Source of the DNA: Pelovirga terrestris | Lineage (GTDB): Bacteria > Desulfobacterota > Desulfuromonadia > Desulfuromonadales > Geopsychrobacteraceae | Direction: 5' to 3' | NCBI RefSeq assembly: GCF_014773365.1 | Contig: NZ_JACWUN010000010.1 | Coordinates: 62,001 to 126,000, forward strand | Length of the DNA stretch: 64,000 nucleotides | In this document: piece after piece, positions 37,608-46,990 of the stretch | How positions within the stretch are numbered: the stretch's first letter is position 1 | Layout of the letters: each line of letters begins with the position of its first letter | Notes under the pieces: generated by a model | Seen by the model: the letters and a program-made list of their open reading frames with translations, nothing else | Database searches by the model: none | Told to the model about the DNA's origin: nothing | Made by a program: the position numbers and the translations under genes

Positions 37608-37946
37608 TCAGGACTGGCTGTCAAGCGCCTCTTGCAGGGTCGAAAAAATTTCAAAAACGCGATGCAGGCGAGTCAATTCAAACATGGATCGCACCTGTGG
37701 TTGCAGGCAGCAGAGTTTGAGACTGCCGTCACGGGCGCTGGCATTCTTGAAGCCGGAAACCAGGGCCCCAAGGCCGGAGGAGTCAATGAAGCGAACGGCG
37801 GTCAGGTCGATGACCAGCTGGTATTTCCCCTCATCAAAAAGCTGCAACATCCGTTCTTTTAGGTTGCCGCTGTTATGAGCGTCCATCCGTTCTTCTTCCA
37901 CAGTGATAATGACGTTGTCTTCCTGTTCGTTGATTTTTAATTGCAT
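37608..37946 (-). CDS. STAS-domain anti-sigma factor antagonist
   Basis: The 112-residue protein has the STAS fold with VIDLTAVRFIDSSGLGALVSG, in which the Ser of DSSG is the residue phosphorylated by RsbW-type kinases and dephosphorylated by SpoIIE-type phosphatases. AAAGGAG lies eight bases before the ATG. It sits between the phosphatase and kinase genes, in the same direction, and is the expected switch protein of the set. Confidence 0.92.
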   Translation of the reverse strand: MQLKINEQEDNVIITVEEERMDAHNSGNLKERMLQLFDEGKYQLVIDLTAVRFIDSSGLGALVSGFKNASARDGSLKLCCLQPQVRSMFELTRLHRVFEIFSTLQEALDSQS

Positions 37947-38041
37947 TGCATAGACTCCTTTTTTGCCGGTTGCGAAAAAAACTCATGTTGATAGTGGTCA
38001 CATTATACCTCAGTTTGTGAGATGGCTGGTGACCCCTGGTG

Positions 38042-41000
38042 TCATTTCAGGATTTTCATCGCCAACAATGTAACATCATCATTGAAGTGGCGATAGCCTG
38101 TGAAAAGCCTGACTTGAGTGAGAATCTGATCGATCAGTTCCTGTGGCGTTGACTGCTGCTCTTCGCTGAGCAATTTTTCCAGGCGTTCCTGGCCAAACAA
38201 GTTCTGATGGCTGTCTTCCGCTTCGACAATGCCATCGGTGTAAAGCAGCAGGATGTCGCCTGGCTCCAGCCGGGTATTTTTTTGTTCAAAATTGATTTTT
38301 TTATGGATGCCAAAAATCAGACCTTCTGCATCCAGTGGTTCAATCTGCTGCACCTTCTGGCGCCAGAGTAGTGGCGGATTGTGGCCGGCATTACTGTAAA
38401 TCAGTTGATGGTCATCCAGATTGTACTGCAGATAAAACATGGTGACAAACAGATCAGAGCGATCAAGATCCTTAAGAAAATAATCGTTGAGGGCCTGGAG
38501 CATGGCTGCCGGATTGTTAATACCATCAACCCTGGAATGGATAAAGGTGCGGGTTTCTGCCATGATCAGTGCCGATCCGATATTGTGTCCGGAGACATCG
38601 GCGATGACAACATCATAGCGACCATCCTTGCGGATAATAAAGTCGTAATAGTCACCGCCGACCTGATGGGCTGGGACGCAGAGACCAGCGACCTGGATAT
38701 CTTCCAGGGACGGCAAAGATGCAGGCAAAAGAGCCATCTGAATCTCTTTGGCAATCTGCATCTCCCGTTCCTGCTCACGTACCAGCACCAGTCGCCCGAT
38801 CTGTTGTTCATTACGCCGGGCAATACCAATCTGTCCGGCAATGTTTTCCAGTAAGGCAATAAACTCGATGGTAAACAGCCCTTTGCCGGAACGTGAAAAA
38901 GCCGACAGAATGCCCACCGGTTCCCCTTCAAGGACAATCGGCAGATGCGCAAAGCAGGTAATGCCCTCGGCCTGAATAATGGCTGATGATGCCGGTTTTT
39001 CCAGCTCATCCGTGTCATTGACAACCATGGTGACATTCGAAAGGAAGGCCTGGCCGATATAGGTTTCGTTGGAGAGATTGCGCTCAGATTTGCCGAAATG
39101 ATTGAAGGTTTCCCCAACCAGACTTTTGACCAGCAGGGTGCGGGTTTTAGGTTCTAAAAAGCGGATGACACAGAGATCAAATTTAAACTGTTCTGCCAGC
39201 AGTTCAAGGATGCGGTCGAGCTTTGATTGAAAACTGTCACCACTGGAAACCAGCTGAGATACATCATACAGGACGCTTAAGTGTTCACGACTGATTGCCC
39301 CATCGATGGTTACAGAGCCGAAGATATCAAAAATATTTTCCATCTCACTGCCGCGCGCCGCGAGGTAGTTTTCCAGGATTATGCGGGCCGAACCAGCCCC
39401 GACGTGACCGGCCAGAGTCCGTTCGGTAAAGGTTTTCAGACTGAAAATATCCTGGTCATTGAGACTGCCGCGATGATCGATTTCCTTGTCGGCCAGAAAG
39501 GCTGAAATGGCTGTTTGGGCCGGTTTTTCTCCGATAAATTTTGACATCAGATCGACAAATTCGACAATCGTTGGAGCCTTACTGATGCGGGTCAGGCGTT
39601 CGTCGGGTTGGTCCTGATCAACAAACACATCAACAAACATGATCGCCCGTTTTTTTTCTGCATCACTTTGTCGGGTCAGAATCGATACCATGCAATAAAC
39701 GCCCAGATTGAACATCAGACTCCAGAACAGGGAGTGGGTATACATGTCAAAACCACTTAAGCCAAACAATTCAAGAGGCTTAAGTAGTGAGATGCCAAGG
39801 GGGCCATATTGGAGCAGGTCGGAGCTGATCCAGCCTGAGCGGGCAAAAGAGGGGATCAGCAAGGTATACACCCAGACCGCAAACCCCAGACTGATCGACC
39901 AGGTGGCGGCATATTTGTTGGCGCGTTTCCAATAGATAGCACCAATCATGGCGGGGGCAAACTGGGCCGCGGCCATAAACGAGATCAGGCCGATATTAAC
40001 CAGAGCGTAGGAATCACCAATGACGATAAAGTAAAGGTAGCCCAACAGAACGACACCAACGATGCCAAGACGTTTGATGTTGATCAGGATGCCGGAAAGA
40101 TCCTGTGCCCGCAGTTTTAATTTGAGAATCACCGGCATGACCAGGTGGTTGAGGATCATGGTAGCCAGAGTCACTGAAGAAACCATGACCATGCCGGCCG
40201 CAGCTGAAAGTCCACCAATAAAGACCAGCAAGGCCAGCCAGGGCTGGTTGGCGCCTAATGGCAGGGTCAGGACAAAATAATCGGCCTGGGTGGTGTCGCC
40301 ATGATTAAGCAGCAAGCCCCCCATAGCGATAGGCAGGACGAAAAGGTTGATCAGAAACAGATAGGCAGGAAAGCGCCACATGGCTTTTTTGATATGTTCC
40401 TCGTTGGCGTTTTCCGTCACCATGATATGAAACTGACGCGGCAAAAACATGATCGCTGCCATGGAAATAATGATCAGAGTGAACCATTTGGTGTAGGGTA
40501 CCTCGGCTGTGCCAACGGCAAAGAGATAGCTGCGATCAGGGAAGCGTTGATGAAATTGCTGGAACAGATCGATAAAACCGTCGAACAGCCCGTAGGTGAC
40601 AAAGATGCCAACGGCCACAAAAGCTACCAGCTTGACCAGGGACTCCAGGGCCACGGCGACCACCAGTCCTTCATGCCGTTCTGAAGAGTCGAGATGACGG
40701 GCCCCAAAGAGGATACCGAACAATCCCAGCAGCAGAGTGATGATAAAGGCTGAGTCGATTTGTCCCGGCAGATAAGGGATCAGGCCGGAGGTTGGTTCCG
40801 GCAGGCTTTTCAATGGTAAAAAGAGAATATCCAGCGTTTGCGCGATGGCTTTGAGCTGCAGGGCAATGTAGGGCGTGATGCCGAAGACCGCAAACAGGGT
40901 CACAATGGCACCAAGGACGGCAGAGCGGTCATAGCGGCTGGCTAGAAAATCAGCAAGGCTGGTAATATTTTGTTCTTTGCTGACGCGCACCATTTTGCGT

Positions 41001-41275
41001 AACAGGAACCACCAGCCAAAGGCGATCAGGGTCGGCCCCAGGTAGATGGGCAGATAATCAAGTCCGGAAGTAGCGGCCTTGCCAACACTGCCGTAAAAGG
41101 TCCAGCTGGTGCAGTAAATAGCGATTGACAGGGTATATATGTGGGGGTTGGACAGCAGGCTGCGCCCCATCCTGCGGCGCCGGTCGGCATAATAGGCTAC
41201 AAAAAAAATCAGGGCGAAGTAGCACAGGGAGACGATAATGATTTTTTCTGCTGAAATAACCGTCATGGTGTCCAT
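38042..41275 (-). CDS. SLC5-like transporter/STAC/GAF/SpoIIE phosphatase fusion
   Basis: A 1077-residue fusion. Residues 1 to about 530 look like a sodium:solute symporter (SLC5) with 12-13 membrane segments, similar to the transporter part of CbrA-type histidine kinases. Residues about 545-645 match the STAC linker (FTERTLAGHVGAGSARIIL). A GAF domain (about 665-825) and a short coiled coil (about 815-850) follow. The last about 220 residues are a PP2C/SpoIIE phosphatase with intact metal motifs GGDYYDF, DVSGHN, SNAGHNPP, LYTDG and DDVTLLA. In CbrA the STAC leads to a histidine kinase; here it leads to a phosphatase. Substrate binding could thus control dephosphorylation of the STAS protein encoded next. 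A second in-frame ATG lies three codons in. Confidence 0.9.
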   Translation of the reverse strand: MDTMTVISAEKIIIVSLCYFALIFFVAYYADRRRRMGRSLLSNPHIYTLSIAIYCTSWTFYGSVGKAATSGLDYLPIYLGPTLIAFGWWFLLRKMVRVSKEQNITSLADFLASRYDRSAVLGAIVTLFAVFGITPYIALQLKAIAQTLDILFLPLKSLPEPTSGLIPYLPGQIDSAFIITLLLGLFGILFGARHLDSSERHEGLVVAVALESLVKLVAFVAVGIFVTYGLFDGFIDLFQQFHQRFPDRSYLFAVGTAEVPYTKWFTLIIISMAAIMFLPRQFHIMVTENANEEHIKKAMWRFPAYLFLINLFVLPIAMGGLLLNHGDTTQADYFVLTLPLGANQPWLALLVFIGGLSAAAGMVMVSSVTLATMILNHLVMPVILKLKLRAQDLSGILINIKRLGIVGVVLLGYLYFIVIGDSYALVNIGLISFMAAAQFAPAMIGAIYWKRANKYAATWSISLGFAVWVYTLLIPSFARSGWISSDLLQYGPLGISLLKPLELFGLSGFDMYTHSLFWSLMFNLGVYCMVSILTRQSDAEKKRAIMFVDVFVDQDQPDERLTRISKAPTIVEFVDLMSKFIGEKPAQTAISAFLADKEIDHRGSLNDQDIFSLKTFTERTLAGHVGAGSARIILENYLAARGSEMENIFDIFGSVTIDGAISREHLSVLYDVSQLVSSGDSFQSKLDRILELLAEQFKFDLCVIRFLEPKTRTLLVKSLVGETFNHFGKSERNLSNETYIGQAFLSNVTMVVNDTDELEKPASSAIIQAEGITCFAHLPIVLEGEPVGILSAFSRSGKGLFTIEFIALLENIAGQIGIARRNEQQIGRLVLVREQEREMQIAKEIQMALLPASLPSLEDIQVAGLCVPAHQVGGDYYDFIIRKDGRYDVVIADVSGHNIGSALIMAETRTFIHSRVDGINNPAAMLQALNDYFLKDLDRSDLFVTMFYLQYNLDDHQLIYSNAGHNPPLLWRQKVQQIEPLDAEGLIFGIHKKINFEQKNTRLEPGDILLLYTDGIVEAEDSHQNLFGQERLEKLLSEEQQSTPQELIDQILTQVRLFTGYRHFNDDVTLLAMKILK

Positions 41276-41294
41276 CGCCTGGCCATTATGAATG

Positions 41295-41552
41295 TCAGCG
41301 GGTGATCAGATCATTATTGTTGTTGTTTTGTTGTGCCTGACTTTCCTGCTCAAGGCGCCGGACGAAGAGCCAGATAACAGCAATAGAAGCCGGCCAGCCG
41401 TACATGAAATAGACAACCAGTCTGGGAATGCCTAAGAGGGACATGTCGCCATTAAATATATGGATAAAGGGGAAATTAATCATAATCATTCCAAGGATCA
41501 TAAACAGGATCCAGGCTTCGCGCAGGGTGTTGTCAGGACGATGCTGTTTCAT
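41295..41552 (-). CDS. Small two-span membrane protein, probable symporter partner
   Basis: The 85-residue protein has two hydrophobic segments (residues about 13-32 and 42-63) and a polar, Asn/Gln-rich tail. Small proteins of this shape (DUF485, DUF997/YhdT or DUF4212-like) are often encoded directly before SLC5 transporters. GGGGGGAAGG precedes the ATG and the gap to the fusion gene is 19 bases. It is probably the first gene of the sensor cassette. Family assignment is by context and shape only. Confidence 0.75.
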   Translation of the reverse strand: MKQHRPDNTLREAWILFMILGMIMINFPFIHIFNGDMSLLGIPRLVVYFMYGWPASIAVIWLFVRRLEQESQAQQNNNNNDLITR

Positions 41553-41619
41553 GGTGATGCCTTCCCCCCGTCAGGGGTGCGAGCCTTACAATCTTCCTGG
41601 GTTGGGTTTAGCTCATGAT

Positions 41620-41648
41620 TTTACAGACTAACTCCCCCCATCTATAAT
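41620..41648 (+). promoter_or_regulatory. Promoter of the TPR lipoprotein operon
   Basis: TTTACA (41620-41625) and a perfect TATAAT (41643-41648) are separated by 17 bases. The start would be near 41655, leaving a leader of about 97 bases. Confidence 0.8.
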
Positions 41649-41751
41649 TACAACCGGCAATAAAAGTCGGCCGTTTTGGGGCTGCAGGGTTTCTGATCCT
41701 GATTGACGGTTTTCCCTTTGCGCCTTCTTTTGTAATCTCCAGGCATATGGT

Positions 41752-43557
41752 ATGAGTAAGGGCAAGAACATCTTTGTCAGAAACAGTTATTTTAAGGATT
41801 GCCACTTGAACGATCGAAGCATTGCCCGACTTGTTTATTTTACCACAATGTTCCTTGTGTTTTTGCTGCCTTTGGCCGGTTGTGGCGCTGTTTTGTCGAC
41901 ATCCGGGGGACAAAGTCAGGCTGCTCTAGGGGCAACGGTTGATCACGACACAGACCATTCGTTACGAACTGCCGGTTCGCAAGCGCTTTTGGCTTTTGCC
42001 CAGTTTCGTCTTTATAGTGCCGATAATAACTGGGAGGCTGCTCTTGGTGCTCTGGAACGTGCTTTGGCCTTTGACCCGCAATCTACCTATTTACAACTGC
42101 TGCTGGCGCGCGTCTATCTGCATCTGGAGCGCCCTGATGCTGCCGAGATATTACTGACCCAACTGATTAACCAGCCCCCTTTTGTCCCTGAACCACATCT
42201 GTTGCTTGGCGATATTTACCTGATGCAGCAACGTGGACTTGATGCTGTCGATCACTTTAATCAGGCACTTGAGTTGGCTCCGGACAACGAATCTTTACAC
42301 TTGCGCCTTGCCATGGCGTTTGTCCAGCTTGGACGGGTTGAAGAAGCCCTGGCTACCCTGGAAGAATTACTGCAGAAACGCCCGGATGCCGATCAGGCCA
42401 TGCTGTCTCTGGCCCGCATTTATCGTGACAGCCGGCAACCGGATGCAGCTATCCGGGTGTATCGCCGCTATCTGGAGACATATCCGGTGCGTTTGCCGGT
42501 AGTGTTGGAGTTGGGACAGGTATTGCAGGAACATGACCCGGCCAGTGCTGTCAGTCTGTACCTGAAAACCCTTGACCAAGTGTCCTTTGCCCCATCAATT
42601 CGCCAACAGCTGGCGCAGCTTTATCTTGCCCGCCAGCAGCCACAGTTGGCTCTTGAACAGCTGTTAATCGTGCGTGAGCAGTTGCCGTCACTGCTGGGAG
42701 GTAATCAGATCGGTCTGCTCTATCTGCACTTGAATCAGTGGCAGCAAGCCAGTGAAGAGTTCCGCCGGCTGGTCGACAGAGGGGATGCGGCCGGTAACAA
42801 TCGATACTTTCTTGCCCTTGCCCTGATCGGTCAGTCGCGCTATCCGGCGGCGATAGAGCAGCTGCAACAGGTGCCACCCGAAGCAACCATATATCGAGAC
42901 GCCATGCTGCAATTGTCTTACCTGCAACTGCAGGAAGGAATGGTGGACGAGGGGACACGGTTATTGCAAGATCTGCTGGCACAGGGGATCGATGATAGCG
43001 AGGTTTATTACTATCTGGTTGCCTTTTATCAGGAGCAGCAGGATCTGACATCGGCACTGAACTTTGCCCGGGAAGGGATTTCTCTCCACCCCGAGGACGC
43101 GCGCCTGTTATACCAGCAGGGCCTGATATTCGAGGCCCGGAAGAATCATCAGGCGGCTCTGGAGGTCATGGAGAGGGTTTTGTTGATTGATGCTGAACAT
43201 GCCGATGCCTTAAATTTTCTGGCCTATTCCCAGGCAGAAGCCGGCCTTAATCTCCCCTTGGCGCTAGAGCGCGCAAAACTGGCGCTGCAGTTGAAACCTG
43301 CCGGCTATATTGAAGACACTCTTGGCTGGGTCTATTTTAAACTTGGAGATTATTCCCGAAGTCGTATTCACCTAGAGCGCGCCACCGCTACGCAGCCGGA
43401 TGATCAGGTCATCCTGGAGCATCTGGGAGATCTCTATCAAGTGATGGAGCTTTATGCTGAAGCCATCCAGGCTTATCGTGATGCTCTGGCGGTCGACCCC
43501 GAGGCGCAAGGGGTGCAGGAGAAACTCGACCAACTGCAGCGGGAGTTTAGACCATGA
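41752..43557 (+). CDS. TPR-repeat lipoprotein
   Basis: The 601-residue protein begins with a basic stretch and a hydrophobic segment ending in the lipobox LAGC (Cys44), so it should be lipid-anchored. Tetratricopeptide repeats fill most of the rest (residues about 75-595), e.g. AALGALERALAFDPQSTYLQ and AVDHFNQALELAPDNESLHL. Family members act as scaffolds for envelope complexes. An internal ATG at 41848 would give a normal-length signal peptide (MFLVFLLPLAGC), so the true start is uncertain. The stop overlaps the next ATG. Confidence 0.85.
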   Translation: MSKGKNIFVRNSYFKDCHLNDRSIARLVYFTTMFLVFLLPLAGCGAVLSTSGGQSQAALGATVDHDTDHSLRTAGSQALLAFAQFRLYSADNNWEAALGALERALAFDPQSTYLQLLLARVYLHLERPDAAEILLTQLINQPPFVPEPHLLLGDIYLMQQRGLDAVDHFNQALELAPDNESLHLRLAMAFVQLGRVEEALATLEELLQKRPDADQAMLSLARIYRDSRQPDAAIRVYRRYLETYPVRLPVVLELGQVLQEHDPASAVSLYLKTLDQVSFAPSIRQQLAQLYLARQQPQLALEQLLIVREQLPSLLGGNQIGLLYLHLNQWQQASEEFRRLVDRGDAAGNNRYFLALALIGQSRYPAAIEQLQQVPPEATIYRDAMLQLSYLQLQEGMVDEGTRLLQDLLAQGIDDSEVYYYLVAFYQEQQDLTSALNFAREGISLHPEDARLLYQQGLIFEARKNHQAALEVMERVLLIDAEHADALNFLAYSQAEAGLNLPLALERAKLALQLKPAGYIEDTLGWVYFKLGDYSRSRIHLERATATQPDDQVILEHLGDLYQVMELYAEAIQAYRDALAVDPEAQGVQEKLDQLQREFRP

Positions 43558-44309
43558 AGTGGCTGCTGTTGCTGGTGCCGTTGCTGTTTAATGCCTGCGC
43601 CCGTCCACCCGAGCCTCTCTGGACTGAGGTGCCTGCGGCAAGCGAACTGGTGGAGATTCTACAGGCTCGGGTCGGCAGCAACAGCCGACTTGACACTGCG
43701 GCTTCGGTCTCCATTACTGCCCAGGGGAAACATTTTTCCACCCAGCAGTTTATTCTGGCCGAGCAGCCCGACCGCGTTCGCGTAGACGCCTTGACCGGTT
43801 TCGGGCAACTGGTCATGCAATTGACCAGCGACGGTGAGATTCTGTCGGTTCTGTTGAACACGACCAGCCCGCCACGTTTCTATCGGGGCAGCGCCACGCA
43901 AGAAAACTTTTCGCACTTTGTCAGGTTGCCGCTGCCACCGCAGTTACTGGTGGCTTTGTTGCTCTATGAACCGCCGATTGTTGATTATCAACAGGCCCAG
44001 GTACAGCAGCGGGGTGACCTGCTGGAGTTGCTGCTGGTTGATGGCTTCTTCAGCCAGACCTTCTATTTTGATGGCCAGCTGCGATTGACCGGCAGTAAAT
44101 ATGTGCATCATCAACAAACCCGACTGGCCGTTAATTATTCGCGTTTTTCATCAACTGACGGTTTTCCCCGGCGCATCGCATTGCATATGCCCGAGGAAGA
44201 TGTCAGTCTGGCGCTGAACATTAACGATCTGACCCTTAATGGCGATATCCCGGCTGAGCGATTTTCTTTGCAAGCGCCAGAGAACATCGCTATTGAGCCG
44301 ATTCCCTGA
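43554..44309 (+). CDS. LolB/LolA-like outer-membrane lipoprotein
   Basis: The 251-residue protein has a short signal peptide with lipobox FNAC (Cys15). The rest is beta-rich, with QFILAEQPDRVRVDALTGFGQLVMQLTSDGE and GFPRRIALHMPEEDVSLAL typical of the LolA/LolB half-barrel superfamily, including DUF4292. It may bind lipid or lipoproteins at the outer membrane. It is translationally coupled to the TPR lipoprotein (ATGA overlap). A true LolB is possible, since lolC/E and lolD lie in the window, but motifs do not settle it. Confidence 0.7.
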   Translation: MKWLLLLVPLLFNACARPPEPLWTEVPAASELVEILQARVGSNSRLDTAASVSITAQGKHFSTQQFILAEQPDRVRVDALTGFGQLVMQLTSDGEILSVLLNTTSPPRFYRGSATQENFSHFVRLPLPPQLLVALLLYEPPIVDYQQAQVQQRGDLLELLLVDGFFSQTFYFDGQLRLTGSKYVHHQQTRLAVNYSRFSSTDGFPRRIALHMPEEDVSLALNINDLTLNGDIPAERFSLQAPENIAIEPIP

Positions 44310-44329
44310 CAATAAACAGGAGGCTCGAT

Positions 44330-45961
44330 ATGTTGCATATGTTATTTAGATTGGGTGTCGTTGCAGCACTACTGCTATTGCTGGGAGCCTGTGAGCGCCA
44401 GTCGGAGGTGTCACTACCCGGGATGTCTGAGGCGCTGGCCCCGGAATATGGTGATACCTTCATTGAGGCGTCCATTGGTGATGCCAGCAATCTGCTGCCG
44501 GTACTTTCGTCAGATTCTGCTTCCAGTGCCATCAACAGTCTCGTCTACAATGGTCTGCTGCGCTACAACGGTCAACTCGAGCTGGAGGGTGAGTTGGCCG
44601 AACGCTGGGAGGTATCAGATGACAACCGGATTCTGACCTTTTATCTGCGTCGTGATGTTCGCTGGCACGACGGCAGCCCCTTTATCTCTGACGATGTCAA
44701 GTTTACTTACCAACTGTATATTGACCCCGAGATCCCGACCGCCTATGCCGAGTCGTTCAGTCAGGTGACCCGGGTCGAAACGCCCGATCCCTATACCTTT
44801 ATTGCCTATTACGATACCCCTTATGCGCCGGCCCTCTTGAGTTGGGCGACGGCCATTCATCCCCGGCATCTGCTTGAAGATACAGATATTTTGCGCAGCC
44901 CCCTGTCACGCAGCCCGGTTGGCACTGGTCCCTATCGCTTTAGTGAATGGGTCAGTGGCGAGAAGATTGTGCTGGAGGCCAATCCGGACTATTTCGAGGG
45001 GTCACCCTATATCCGCCGGGTGGTTTATCGGATTATTCCCGATGTCTCGACTCAGTTTCTTGAATTGCAGACCGGTAGCCTGGATTTTATGGGCTTGACG
45101 CCGCTGCAGTTTGATCGTCAGACCGATACCCCGGCATTCCGCAGAAATTATAATAAATACCAATATTTAAGTTTTGGCTATACCTACCTTGGCTATAATT
45201 TACGGCGGCCGTTGTTTGCCGATAGGCGGGTGCGACAGGCCCTGGCTTACGCGATTGATAAACAGGAGTTGATTGATGGCGTCCTGCTCGGTTATGGTGT
45301 CGCTGCTACCGGTCCCTATAAACCTGATACCTGGGTGTATAATCCGGAGGTCATGCCGTATCATTATAACCCTGAAAAAGCGCGGCAACTGCTGGCAGAG
45401 GCCGGCTGGCATGATGCAAACGGCGACGGTATTCTCGAAAAAGATGGTAAGCCCCTGGCGTTTACCATTGTGACCAATCAGGGGAATGATCTGCGCATCA
45501 AAACCGGGGAAATTATCCAGCGGCGTTTTCGCGAAATAGGGGTGGATGTGCGTTTGCGGGTGATTGAATGGGCGACATTCCTTAAAGATTTTATCAACCC
45601 GGGCAATTTTGACGCGACCATCCTCGGGTGGAGCGGTGGACCGGAGCCGGATCAGTACAATATCTGGCATTCCAGCAAGACCGCCCCAGGGCAATTGAAT
45701 TTTATCGGCTTTGAGCATCCTGAGATCGATGAACTGCTGGAGCGTGGGCGCCGGGTGTTCGACCAGGAGCAACGCAAGCTCTATTATGATCGTTTCCAGG
45801 AAATTCTCGCCGAGGAGCAACCCTACACTTTTTTGTATGTTTCCGAGGCACTACCGGCGGTGTCCCGACGCTTTCGCGGGATTGAGCCGGCACCGGCGGG
45901 AATTCGTTACAACTTTCAGCACTGGTTTGTCCCTGCGGCCGAACAGAAATACACTCGCTAG
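44330..45961 (+). CDS. Oligopeptide ABC transporter substrate-binding lipoprotein
   Basis: The 543-residue SBP_bac_5 (DppA/OppA) protein has a signal peptide with lipobox LGAC (Cys21). Conserved segments are LVYNGLLRYNG, WHDGSPFISDDVKFTYQ, GTGPYRFSEW and RVRQALAYAIDKQELI. Peptides, nickel or other small ligands are possible. It is followed by two matching permeases, but no ATPase gene of the system is in the cluster. AGGAGG precedes the ATG. Confidence 0.93.
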   Translation: MLHMLFRLGVVAALLLLLGACERQSEVSLPGMSEALAPEYGDTFIEASIGDASNLLPVLSSDSASSAINSLVYNGLLRYNGQLELEGELAERWEVSDDNRILTFYLRRDVRWHDGSPFISDDVKFTYQLYIDPEIPTAYAESFSQVTRVETPDPYTFIAYYDTPYAPALLSWATAIHPRHLLEDTDILRSPLSRSPVGTGPYRFSEWVSGEKIVLEANPDYFEGSPYIRRVVYRIIPDVSTQFLELQTGSLDFMGLTPLQFDRQTDTPAFRRNYNKYQYLSFGYTYLGYNLRRPLFADRRVRQALAYAIDKQELIDGVLLGYGVAATGPYKPDTWVYNPEVMPYHYNPEKARQLLAEAGWHDANGDGILEKDGKPLAFTIVTNQGNDLRIKTGEIIQRRFREIGVDVRLRVIEWATFLKDFINPGNFDATILGWSGGPEPDQYNIWHSSKTAPGQLNFIGFEHPEIDELLERGRRVFDQEQRKLYYDRFQEILAEEQPYTFLYVSEALPAVSRRFRGIEPAPAGIRYNFQHWFVPAAEQKYTR

Positions 45962-45967
45962 GATACG

Positions 45968-46963
45968 ATGTTACCTTATCTCGCCAGACGTCTGTTGCTG
46001 TTAATCCCGCTGCTCTTGGGAATCACCCTGATCTCCTTTGTTGTGATCCATCTGGCCCCGGGGGAGCCGACCGATTTGCAGACCCAGATGAATCCCCAGG
46101 CCAGTGCGGAATTGCAGGAGCGGTTACGCCGTCAATACGGCCTGGACCAGCCGCTATATGTTCAATACGGACAATGGCTTGGTCGTCTGGCCGTGCTCGA
46201 TTTCGGAGAGTCCTTTGCTGGCGATCGGCGTCCGGTGATTGATAAGATTCTTGAACGCCTGCCGGTGACCATTCTGATCAATCTATTGTCGATCGCTTTT
46301 ATTCTGGCCGTTTCCGTTCCCCTGGGGATCCTCTCGGCCGTACGGCGCAACTCCCTGTTTGATCGTGCCACGACGATTCTGGTCTTTACCGGCTTTGCCA
46401 TGCCGTCGTTCTGGCTGGCCCTGCTGTTGATGGACTGGTTTGGCGTGCGTCTGGGTGTGCTGCCGATCTCGGGGCTTAAATCCCTGGGATATGAGTACCT
46501 GAGTTTTTCCGGACAGATTCTGGACCGCATCAGTCACCTGATTCTGCCGGTTTTTGTTTCCGCCATCGGTGGGCTGGCCGGATTTTCCCGTTATATGCGT
46601 TCAAATATGCTCGAGGTGATCCGTCAGGATTATATTCTCACTGCGCGTGCCAAGGGGTTATCAGAACATACAGTGATTTATAAGCACGCCTTGCGCAATG
46701 CCCTGTTGCCGGTTATTACTATCCTCGGTTTGTCGGTACCGGGACTGATCGGCGGCAGTGTGATTTTTGAAACAATCTTTGCCATTCCCGGCATGGGGAA
46801 GCTGTTTTTTGATGGCGTGATGATGCGTGACTATCCCCTGATCATGGGAATTCTGGTCATGGGTGCGGTTTTGACTTTGCTGGGGAATTTGCTCGCTGAT
46901 ATCTGTTATGCCCTGGCTGATCCGCGCATCCGTCATGGCCAACAAACTACGGGAAAAGGTTAA
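45968..46963 (+). CDS. Peptide ABC transporter permease, DppB/OppB type
   Basis: The 331-residue protein has six membrane segments. The start [20 protein letters not shown] and the [13 protein letters not shown] segment are family features, and the EAA loop is seen in [24 protein letters not shown]. It forms the channel with the DppC-type gene at 47599. It starts six bases after the binding-protein stop. Confidence 0.94.
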   Translation: MLPYLARRLLLLIPLLLGITLISFVVIHLAPGEPTDLQTQMNPQASAELQERLRRQYGLDQPLYVQYGQWLGRLAVLDFGESFAGDRRPVIDKILERLPVTILINLLSIAFILAVSVPLGILSAVRRNSLFDRATTILVFTGFAMPSFWLALLLMDWFGVRLGVLPISGLKSLGYEYLSFSGQILDRISHLILPVFVSAIGGLAGFSRYMRSNMLEVIRQDYILTARAKGLSEHTVIYKHALRNALLPVITILGLSVPGLIGGSVIFETIFAIPGMGKLFFDGVMMRDYPLIMGILVMGAVLTLLGNLLADICYALADPRIRHGQQTTGKG

Positions 46964-46990
46964 TGAAAGATCTTCGCACACGGGGGCGCT

